Origin: Pseudomonas sp. GM84 | GTDB lineage: Bacteria; Pseudomonadota; Gammaproteobacteria; Pseudomonadales; Pseudomonadaceae | Direction: 5' to 3' | Assembly: GCF_000282535.1 (NCBI RefSeq) | Contig: NZ_AKJC01000336.1 | Span: forward strand, 1 to 35,788 | DNA length: 35,788 nt | Part shown: piece by piece, positions 8,119 through 16,338 of the stretch | Numbering within the stretch: position 1 is the first letter of the stretch | Layout: each line of letters starts with the position of its first letter | The notes under the pieces: model-generated | What the model was told of the DNA's origin: nothing | Seen by the model: the letters and a program-made list of their open reading frames with translations, nothing else | The model's database searches: none | Translations under genes and position numbers: made by a program

Positions 8119-8142
8119 GTGCAGAAAACGAGGGTTCTGCAC
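8119..8142. promoter_or_regulatory. 5'-leader hairpin of the TonB receptor gene
   Basis: GTGCAGAA and TTCTGCAC form an 8-bp perfect inverted repeat with an 8-nt loop. It lies 16 nt upstream of the chosen receptor ATG (8103) and just before its AGGA ribosome-binding site. It may shape translation or mRNA stability, or may be a protein-binding dyad; function is unknown. Confidence 0.4.
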
Positions 8143-8151
8143 TCATCACCG

Positions 8152-8193
8152 GACGACGCAGGAAAAGGTATCAGGCAACGGCAAAAATAATTA
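8152..8193 (-). promoter_or_regulatory. Candidate ECF (FecI-type) promoter of the receptor gene
   Basis: Reading the minus strand, an A/T tract TAATTATTTTTGC overlaps the fecR-like stop codon. About 20 nt later comes GCGTCGTC. This arrangement, an AT-rich -35 with a CGTC-like -10, resembles promoters used by iron-starvation ECF sigma factors in pseudomonads. It lies exactly where the neighbouring sigma factor should act. The call rests on position and weak similarity only. Confidence 0.35.
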
Positions 8194-9144
8194 CACCCGG
8201 GGTTCGACGGTCACCCAGTAGCGCGTCAGGCCATGGATCGCCACCGGCAGGGTCTCGCCGAGCAGGCGCAAGCTGGCGTCGCTGTCGGTCAGCGGGAACG
8301 CGCCCGACACCTTCAGCTCGCCGACCGCCGGGTGGCAGCGCAGCAGGCCGGGGCGGTAACGGCCCAGCTCCTGCAGCAGGTCGGCCAGGCGCATGTCGCG
8401 GGCCAGCAACATGCCGTGCTCCCAGGCCAGGTCGTCGGCATCCAGCGCGCTGGCCGGCTGCACCCGGGTGGCATCGAAGGCACTGCGCTGACCGGCGAGC
8501 AGTACCCGGTTGCCGCTGCCGTGCAGTGGCCGCGCATCCACCGCGCCTTCCAGCACGGCGACGCGGGTCAGCGTCCCGTCGAGGCGCACGCTGAAGCGCG
8601 TGCCCAGGGCCTGCGCCTGACCGTGCAGGGTGCGCACCCGCAATGGCCGGGCGTCTGCGGCGCTGGTGACGAGGATCTCGCCGGCCAGCAGGTCGATGCG
8701 CCGCTCCTGGGCGTTGAAGTCGATATCGATGGCGCTGTCGGTGTTCAGCAGCACCCGCGAGCCATCGGCCAGGGTCAGCGGGCGTTGCTCGCCGACGGCG
8801 GTGCGGGCGTCGGCGCGCCACTGTTGCCAGGGCGTTTCGCGCCAGGCCAGCCAGGCCGCAGGCGCAGCCAGCAGCAACAGGCCCAGGCGCTGCATGGCCT
8901 GGCGCCGGCTGACGCCCCCTTGGCGGCTCAAGCGGCGCAAGGTTTCTCCGGCAACCGGTGTGGGCAGGCGGCGGAAGTCACCGAGGATGGCCTCGGCACG
9001 CTGCCACGCCTGGGCATGCTCGGCGCTGCGCTGGCACCAGGCCTGGACGGCGCGGTGGTCGTCCTCGGTGGCGCTGCCCGATTGCAGTTGCACCAGCCAG
9101 TCGGCGGCCTCGCCAAGTATGTGCGGGTCGATACGCGGGTTCAT
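8191..9144 (-). CDS. FecR-like anti-sigma / sigma regulator
   Basis: A 317-residue FecR-family protein. The N-terminal cytoplasmic DUF4880-type region (about 8-55, EAADWLVQLQSG and CQRSAEHAQAWQRAE) binds the sigma factor. A single membrane segment follows at about 86-101. The FecR domain spans about 115-205 (PLTLADGSRVLLNTDSAIDIDF), and the C-terminal region contacts the receptor STN domain. Just before the membrane segment lies SRRQAMQRLGLLLL (79-92), a twin-arginine-like signal. Its start overlaps the sigma gene stop (ATGA), so the two are translationally coupled. It carries the siderophore-occupied signal across the inner membrane and controls activity of the sigma factor. Confidence 0.94.
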   Translation of the reverse strand: MNPRIDPHILGEAADWLVQLQSGSATEDDHRAVQAWCQRSAEHAQAWQRAEAILGDFRRLPTPVAGETLRRLSRQGGVSRRQAMQRLGLLLLAAPAAWLAWRETPWQQWRADARTAVGEQRPLTLADGSRVLLNTDSAIDIDFNAQERRIDLLAGEILVTSAADARPLRVRTLHGQAQALGTRFSVRLDGTLTRVAVLEGAVDARPLHGSGNRVLLAGQRSAFDATRVQPASALDADDLAWEHGMLLARDMRLADLLQELGRYRPGLLRCHPAVGELKVSGAFPLTDSDASLRLLGETLPVAIHGLTRYWVTVEPRV

Positions 9145-9650
9145 GGATCAAGGCCCAGGCAGGCGAGGAAGGCGCTACGCATGTCACGTTTGACGGTGAT
9201 CAGCGAGACGTTCAGTTGCTCGGCGATTTCGCCGTAGGTCAGGCCATCGAGCTGCGACAGCAGAAACACCTGGCGCACCCGCGCCGGCATTTCCCGCAGC
9301 ATGGCATCGACGCGGTAGAGGGTTTCCAGGATCAGCCAGCGGGTTTCCGGCGAGGGTGCCTCGGGCTCGGGCAGGTGCGCGATGGCTTCGAGGTAGGCGC
9401 GCTCGACATCCTGGCGTCGCCAGCGGTCGACCAAAAGGCCCTTGGCGATGTGGGTGAGCAGGGCGCGTGGTTCGCTGCCCAGGCCCGCCGTGGCGTTGCG
9501 GCCGAGCAGGCGGACGAAGGTGTCATGGGCCAGGTCCGCGGCATCGCAGGCATTGCCGAGCTTGCGCCCCAGCCAACCCTGCAGCCAGCCGTGGTGTTCG
9601 GTGTACAGCGTCTTGACCTGCAGGTTGAGGGTGGGGTCGGCGGGCGGCAT
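9141..9650 (-). CDS. ECF sigma factor, FecI/iron-starvation group
   Basis: A 169-residue sigma-70 family ECF factor. Region 2 lies at about 13-80, with the characteristic HHGWLQGWLGRKLGN start and DAADLAHDTFVRLL at 36-49. Region 4 lies at about 112-165, with ARVRQVFLLSQLDGLTYGEIAEQLNVSLITVKRDM containing the helix-turn-helix. It is the first gene of a sigma factor - FecR - STN receptor set and should transcribe the receptor gene when the cognate ferric siderophore is bound. The ribosome-binding site is weak (CATTCCCC before ATG). The candidate Fur box 20-38 nt upstream implies expression only under iron limitation. Confidence 0.95.
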   Translation of the reverse strand: MPPADPTLNLQVKTLYTEHHGWLQGWLGRKLGNACDAADLAHDTFVRLLGRNATAGLGSEPRALLTHIAKGLLVDRWRRQDVERAYLEAIAHLPEPEAPSPETRWLILETLYRVDAMLREMPARVRQVFLLSQLDGLTYGEIAEQLNVSLITVKRDMRSAFLACLGLDP

Positions 9651-9669
9651 GGGGAATGAAGTTGTAATT

Positions 9670-9688
9670 AAGAATGGATCGCATTCTA
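9670..9688. promoter_or_regulatory. Candidate Fur box upstream of the ECF sigma gene
   Basis: AAGAATGGATCGCATTCTA contains the dyad AGAATG-N5-CATTCT. Its arms match the AATG/CATT halves of the Fur consensus, about 10 of 19 positions by eye. It lies 20-38 bp upstream of the sigma factor start in an AT-richer stretch, the expected place for iron repression of such a gene. Confidence 0.5.
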
Positions 9689-9695
9689 ATCATCT

Positions 9696-9772
9696 GGCCC
9701 TATCGCCGGCAAGCCGGCTCCCACAGATACCCCACTGTTCTATAGGAGCCGGCTTGCCGGCGATAGGGCCCG
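9696..9772. repeat. Head-to-head REP pair (31-nt spacer class)
   Basis: GGCCCTATCGCCGGCAAGCC on the left is mirrored by GGCTTGCCGGCGATAGGGCC on the right. From CTCCCA (9718) to GGAG (9748) the unit is 31 nt. It lies just after the lactate permease stop codon in the minus direction and could serve as its 3' hairpin. Confidence 0.88.
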
Positions 9773-9787
9773 TGCCGACTCAGCGAT

Positions 9788-11542
9788 TCAACCCCCCACA
9801 ACCATCGAGGTAAACGGTGCCACATAAGCCTGCAAGGTCACCAGGCAACCCACCAGAATCGCCAGAATGATCGAGTGGAAGAACACGTAGCGCAGAATCT
9901 CCCCCTCATGCCCATACCAGCGGGTAGCCGTGGATGCCACCACGATCGACTGCGCATCGACCATCTTGCCCATCACCCCACCGGAACTGTTGGCCGCCGC
10001 CATCAGCACCGGGCTCAGCCCCAGTTGCTCCGCCGTCACCCGCTGCAGCCCGCCGAACAACACGTTGGACGCCGTGTCCGAGCCGGTCAGCGCCACCCCC
10101 AGCCAGCCGAGCAGGGTGCCGAACATTGGGTAGAAGATGCCGGTGGCGGCGAAGGCCAGCCCCATGGTCGCGTCCAGCCCCGAATAGCGCGTGAGAAAGC
10201 CCAGCGCCAGCATGGCGACGATGGTGATCAGCGAATAGCGCACCACCCAGATCGTGCGCAGGTACTGGCGCCCCAGCTCCAGCGGCGAATAACCCATCAG
10301 CAGCCCGCCGAGAATCGCCGCCAGGAAGATGCCGCTGCCCGTGGCGGTGAACCAGGTGAACTTGTACTGGGCGTCCTCCTTCTTCGCTGCCGGCACCACC
10401 GGCGGCACCTTCTCGATCTGCTGGTGGATGGTGTCGAAGGTGAACACCGGGGCGAACACCGGGTTGGCCTCGCGCAGCGGCTTGCCCTGCGGGTCGAGCA
10501 TGGCCGCGCCGCTGGCGGGGTCGAGCGCAGGGCGAGTGTCGAACAGGTTCTTGAAGCTCGCCGTACCCCAGGCGAACACGAACACGGTGAGGATGATCCA
10601 CGGCATCCACGCCTTGAGCACGCTGCGCTGGTCGCGTTGGGCAAAGGCGGCGCTGCTGCCGGGGCTGTCGTCGACGTCGATCTTGGAATCATCGACGCGC
10701 CCGGTGAGCGCCGCCGAAGTGTGCACCGTGGCCGGTTTCCACACCCGCAGGAAACCGGTCAGGCAGGCCATGGAGATCAGCGCGGCGATCACGTCCACCA
10801 GCATCGGCCCATGGTAGTTCGACACCAGGAACTGCGGGATCGCAAAGCTGACCCCGGCCACCAGGATCGCCGGCCAGATTTCCATCATCTTGCGCCAGCC
10901 GGCGAAGGCCCAGATCAGCCAGAACGGCACGATCACCGAGAAGAACGGCAGCTGCCGCCCGACCATGGCCGACAGCTCCATCTCATCCAGCCCGGTGACC
11001 TTGGCCAAGGTGATGATCGGCGTACCCAGCGCCCCGAAGGCCACCGGCGCGGTGTTGGCGATCAGCGCCAGGCCCGAGGCCGCCAGCGGCGAGAAGCCCA
11101 GGCCGATCAGGATCGCCCCGGTCACCGCCACGGGCGTGCCGAAACCTGCCGCGCCCTCGAAGAAGGCACCGAAGCAGAAGGCGATCAGCAGCAGCTGCAG
11201 GCGGCGGTCATCGGTGATGCGCGCCAGTGAATCCTGCAGCACCTTGAACGAGCCGTTCTCGGTGGTGAGCCGGTGCAGGAAGATGATGTTCAGCACGATC
11301 CAGCCGATCGGCAGCAAACCGTTGGCCGCGCCGTACAACGCGGCGGAGCCGGCCATGTTGGCCGGCATGCCGAAGGCGAAGATCGAGATCAGCAACGCCG
11401 AGCCCAGGGCGAGCAGGGCGGCGATGTGGGCTTTTATATGGAAGAACGCCAGTGCTGCCAGCATCACCACTACCGGTACGGCGGCCATGACGGTGGAGAG
11501 CCAGGGACTGGAGAAGGGATCGTAGATTTGCTGCCAGACCAT
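9788..11542 (-). CDS. lldP: L-lactate permease (LldP family)
   Basis: A 584-residue polytopic inner-membrane transporter of the LctP/LldP family (usual length about 550-590), which brings in lactate, and often glycolate, with protons. The N-terminus VWQQIYDPFSSPWLSTVMAAVPV and the conserved GAAGFGTPVA and NTAPVAFGALGTPI segments identify it. The ATG at 11542 follows GAGGTGG; the longer frame to 11791 would start inside the neighbouring gene and REP element. No lactate dehydrogenase or GntR regulator (LldD, LldR) lies next to it, so it is a stand-alone permease here. A hydrophilic insert around residues 300-400 (HTSAALTGRVDDSKIDVDD, then ASFKNLFDTRPALDP) is the least conserved-looking part. 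Confidence 0.93.
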   Translation of the reverse strand: MVWQQIYDPFSSPWLSTVMAAVPVVVMLAALAFFHIKAHIAALLALGSALLISIFAFGMPANMAGSAALYGAANGLLPIGWIVLNIIFLHRLTTENGSFKVLQDSLARITDDRRLQLLLIAFCFGAFFEGAAGFGTPVAVTGAILIGLGFSPLAASGLALIANTAPVAFGALGTPIITLAKVTGLDEMELSAMVGRQLPFFSVIVPFWLIWAFAGWRKMMEIWPAILVAGVSFAIPQFLVSNYHGPMLVDVIAALISMACLTGFLRVWKPATVHTSAALTGRVDDSKIDVDDSPGSSAAFAQRDQRSVLKAWMPWIILTVFVFAWGTASFKNLFDTRPALDPASGAAMLDPQGKPLREANPVFAPVFTFDTIHQQIEKVPPVVPAAKKEDAQYKFTWFTATGSGIFLAAILGGLLMGYSPLELGRQYLRTIWVVRYSLITIVAMLALGFLTRYSGLDATMGLAFAATGIFYPMFGTLLGWLGVALTGSDTASNVLFGGLQRVTAEQLGLSPVLMAAANSSGGVMGKMVDAQSIVVASTATRWYGHEGEILRYVFFHSIILAILVGCLVTLQAYVAPFTSMVVGG

Positions 11543-11591
11543 TTGCCACCTCGTTTGTTGTTGTGTGAGGTTTCGCGTTTTTTGGGCAGGT

Positions 11592-11643
11592 TGGCATGCA
11601 GGGATGCCAGGGGGAGTATAGAAAGGATTTTGTCTGCAGCAGA
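11592..11643 (-). promoter_or_regulatory. Candidate promoter and operator dyads for the lactate permease
   Basis: Reading the minus strand, TATACT (complement of 11615-11620) is a good -10 match about 70 bp before the permease ATG. The perfect palindrome TCTGCAGCAGA (11633-11643) overlaps the expected -35 zone, and no recognisable -35 is present. A second dyad TGGCAT-N6-ATGCCA (11592-11609) lies just past the -10. Neither dyad matches the LldR operator that I know. The arrangement suggests regulator control, but the regulator is unknown. Confidence 0.35.
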
Positions 11644-11658
11644 TCTTCTGACAATGCC

Positions 11659-11735
11659 GGCCCATTCGCGGGACAAGCCCGCTCCCACAAAACGGTGGAG
11701 AACCTGTGGGAGCGGGCTTGTCCCGCGAATGGGCC
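11659..11735. repeat. Head-to-head REP pair (31-nt spacer class, second arm type)
   Basis: GGCCCATTCGCGGGACAAGC is mirrored by GCTTGTCCCGCGAATGGGCC. From CTCCCA (11682) to GGGAG (11712) the unit is 31 nt, the same length as the element at 9696. It begins about 10 bp after the UvrA-like gene's stop codon. Confidence 0.88.
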
Positions 11736-11745
11736 AGTACAGCCG

Positions 11746-14262
<2,517 letters not shown>

Positions 14263-14320
14263 GAGGGCTTTCCATTGCGGGGACGAAGCCACAACTTAGC
14301 ACTCTTTGTTGTTGGCGGTG

Positions 14321-14467
14321 CTGGCCTCTTCGCGGGACAAGCCCGCTCTCACAGGGATCGCGTCAGTTTCTAGGCATTGAGCAAATGAGCTGCTCCCACA
14401 GGTACATCGCCACCTTTGAGCAGTGCGCAATTTCTGTGGGAGCGGGCTTGTCCCGCGAAGAGGCCAG
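14321..14467. repeat. Composite REP element (56-nt unit plus 50-nt unit)
   Basis: Outer arms CTGGCCTCTTCGCGGGACAA and its mirror image at the right end enclose an internal half-copy (GCTCCCACAG). The 14346-14401 part is a 56-nt unit and 14393-14442 is a 50-nt head-to-head unit. Both units recur in the element at 35639, where the 56-nt unit is on the opposite strand. It fills the space between tssA and the UvrA-like gene and probably marks the end of the T6SS transcript. Confidence 0.85.
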
Positions 14468-14483
14468 CACAGGCAAAACACAT

Positions 14484-15581
14484 TCAGGACCGCTGTTCGC
14501 GCGTCCCCAGCACGTCGCGAATGTTGTCCACCACATTGCTGTCCTTGATCACATCGCTCAGCCAGCCTTCCAGCGGCATGTTGCCCCACTTGATGGCACG
14601 TTCGATCAGGTACGGCACCGGGCTCTGCGGCTCGCTCTGCTTGAAGAACTGGGCAATGCCCGCAAGCAGGGTGAAGGCTTCGTCGCGGTTGAGCGGGGTG
14701 GTGCGCAGCGCGGCGGGCGCAGCAGCCTGGACGGTGCTGTTCATCGCTTCTCCCGGCTCGGCCCCAGTGGGGGTGGGCGTGACAGGTTCAGGCTGGGCCA
14801 CCTCAGCCGGGTGCAGCTCGATGCCGCGGTCCTTGAGCAGTTTCTCTGCCAGCTGGCTGGCCCGCGACAGCATGTCGGCAAGGCTGGCGAAACTTGGCGA
14901 CTCGGCGCCGAACAGGCGGTCGGCGGTGGCCTGCAAACGCTCGCAGGCCCGCAGGCTTTCGGCAATCTGCAGGGCCTTGGCGCGCAGGTGATCGCTGTCG
15001 CTGAGCACCACCGAACGCTGGAAGATCTCGGCGTTGATCTTGCCTTCGGCAAGCGCCGTCTGCATCGCCTTGGGGTTCTGCAAGGCGAGGTTCTCTACAT
15101 GGCGTGATTCGTCATAACGCAGCACGCCGAAATGCTGCCCTTGGGTAATGGGCAAGCCACCGGCAATGTCGGTGAGGGTGGTTTTCAGCCAGGCCAGCCG
15201 TGCGGAGCGTTCGTCCAGGCCGTCTTCGAGCGAGGGGTAGGCGCTGTCCCAGAAACGTTCGAGAATGCGCTCGGCCAGGCTCAAGCCGAAGGTGATGCCT
15301 TGGAAATGATCGCGCTGGGCCAGGCCTTCATTGAGCCAGGCGACCAGCATCAGGTCCTTGCTCTGCTGGGCCAGCCCTTGGGCGGAAAGCTGGATGACCT
15401 TTTCCCAGTCGGCGGTCTTCAGGTCAGTCTGCCAGTCGCCTTGGGTCAGGTAGTCAGGGTCTGCCCGGCGCGCCTCCTTGATCTGGTCGAACAAGGCGGA
15501 GAAGCTCAAGTCTTCGCCGCTGCCACCGTCGATCGGCGCGGCCAGCTCGGCCAGCGAAAGGTCGTTGAGGATTTCAGGCAT
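14484..15581 (-). CDS. tssA: TssA, T6SS assembly cap/platform protein (ImpA-type N-terminus)
   Basis: A 365-residue protein with an N-terminal ImpA_N-like domain (about 8-140: ICPxxEDLSFSALFDQIKEA-like start, DWEKVIQLSAQGL, LMLVAWLNEGLAQRDHFQG). The C-terminal region contains TPLNRDEAFTLLAGIAQFFKQSEPQSPVPYLIERAIKW, as in VasJ/TssA proteins. TssA contacts baseplate and growing sheath-tube during T6SS assembly in the cytoplasm. It is the last gene of the cluster, 94 bp after hcp, with a 13-bp hairpin in the gap. A Pro/Thr/Glu-rich linker (TPTPTGAEPGEA, about 245-275) separates the two parts. The start is preceded by a weak AGAGTG ribosome-binding site. Confidence 0.93.
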   Translation of the reverse strand: MPEILNDLSLAELAAPIDGGSGEDLSFSALFDQIKEARRADPDYLTQGDWQTDLKTADWEKVIQLSAQGLAQQSKDLMLVAWLNEGLAQRDHFQGITFGLSLAERILERFWDSAYPSLEDGLDERSARLAWLKTTLTDIAGGLPITQGQHFGVLRYDESRHVENLALQNPKAMQTALAEGKINAEIFQRSVVLSDSDHLRAKALQIAESLRACERLQATADRLFGAESPSFASLADMLSRASQLAEKLLKDRGIELHPAEVAQPEPVTPTPTGAEPGEAMNSTVQAAAPAALRTTPLNRDEAFTLLAGIAQFFKQSEPQSPVPYLIERAIKWGNMPLEGWLSDVIKDSNVVDNIRDVLGTREQRS

Positions 15582-15606
15582 AGAACACTCTGATCAGGGG
15601 TAATGA

Positions 15607-15635
15607 GCACCGTGCCGGGTGACCCGGCACGGTGC
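15607..15635. terminator. Perfect 13-bp hairpin between hcp and tssA
   Basis: GCACCGTGCCGGG, a TGA loop and CCCGGCACGGTGC make a perfect 13-bp GC-rich stem, 40 bp after the hcp stop in the minus direction. It is followed by TCATTACCCC rather than a U-run. It may act as a partial terminator or as a 3' end that protects hcp mRNA. Confidence 0.6.
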
Positions 15636-15675
15636 AGGTTATGGGCCGCGCATGCAGCCCACGGCAAGCGACTGC

Positions 15676-16194
15676 TTAGGCGAACACTTTGTTCGCGGTG
15701 CGGTCCCAGCCGCCGACGATGTTGCCGCCAGCCTGGCCGTCGGTACGGTTCTGCTGGGTGTAGGTGGTCTTGATGCGCGCGAAGTTGAAGCTGATTTCTT
15801 CGATCGGCAGGTCGCTGACCGCCTTGTCTTCACCGCCCTGGTTGCCACCGGCGACGAAACGCACCGACGACACCACCACTTCTTCCATGTCGATGGTCAG
15901 GTAGGTGACCTTGTCACCACCGGCACGGTTGACGTTCAGCTTGAGCTTGGCAATGTGCTTGCCGGTGCAGCAGTGCTCGAACAGTTTGGCCGAAGCCTTG
16001 TCGACGGCTTTGCGGATCTTGAAGTCGGTCAGCGCCACGCGCTCGGAGGACGCACCGCCCGAGGAGCTGGCAGTGGCCGAGGTGGCCTGGGTGGCGCCGT
16101 ACTCGTAGCCCAGCACTTCGATCCAGTCCTTGTGCTTGTCGTCCAGTACTTCGCCTGGGATGCCGTCGATTTGGATATACGCGTCAAAAGCCAT
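15676..16194 (-). CDS. hcp: Hcp, T6SS inner-tube protein (TssD)
   Basis: A 172-residue Hcp1-family protein; hexamers stack into the inner tube ejected by the contracting sheath. The motifs MAFDAYIQIDGIPGE, DWIEVLGYEYG, KIRKAVDKASAKLFEHCCTGKHI and LPIEEISFNFARIKTTY are typical. A Ser/Ala/Thr-rich loop (ATQATSATASSSGGASS, about 36-52) sits at the usual variable position. The ATG at 16194 follows GGAG with 9-nt spacing; a longer frame adds MENFT inside the ribosome-binding site. Unlike its neighbours it has spacious flanks (144 bp upstream, 94 bp downstream) holding strong hairpins. That fits the need for far more Hcp than other subunits. Confidence 0.97.
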   Translation of the reverse strand: MAFDAYIQIDGIPGEVLDDKHKDWIEVLGYEYGATQATSATASSSGGASSERVALTDFKIRKAVDKASAKLFEHCCTGKHIAKLKLNVNRAGGDKVTYLTIDMEEVVVSSVRFVAGGNQGGEDKAVSDLPIEEISFNFARIKTTYTQQNRTDGQAGGNIVGGWDRTANKVFA

Positions 16195-16204
16195 TGTGAA
16201 ATTC

Positions 16205-16242
16205 TCCATTCACATCAGTTAAGGGTCGCTCATGCGTCCCTT
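16205..16242 (-). promoter_or_regulatory. hcp leader: imperfect hairpin and two ANGGA motifs
   Basis: AAGGGTCGC-TCAT-GCGTCCCTT (16221-16242) forms a 9-bp stem with one mismatch in the hcp leader. On the minus strand AGGGA (16237-16241) lies in that stem and ATGGA (16205-16209) overlaps the GGAG ribosome-binding site. ANGGA motifs in a stem-loop and at the ribosome-binding site are the pattern bound by RsmA/RsmE. A binding role here is inferred, not shown. Confidence 0.35.
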
Positions 16243-16283
16243 TGTGTTGACCTCGCTGAACAGCTCAGCAGAGGTAGCTTGCC

Positions 16284-16318
16284 GCCAGCCGGGCCTCCTC
16301 CAGTGAGGCCCGGCTGGC
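16284..16318. terminator. Perfect 14-bp hairpin between the TssM-like/OmpA gene and hcp
   Basis: GCCAGCCGGGCCTC and GAGGCCCGGCTGGC form a perfect 14-bp stem with a 7-nt loop, about 20 bp after the upstream gene's stop in the minus direction. No U-tract follows. It could attenuate read-through or set an RNase processing end that separates hcp from the long upstream mRNA. Confidence 0.6.
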
Positions 16319-16338
16319 AGGTTCTTGCCGGCGCGGCC

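Noticed and set aside
14263..14320. SOS/LexA box upstream of the UvrA-like gene
   Set aside because: No CTG-N10-CAG pattern was found in the upstream stretch.
14321..14467. CRISPR-like array from repeated short palindromes
   Set aside because: Repeats are inverted pairs of REP type with similar spacers, not direct repeats with unique spacers, and no cas gene is nearby.
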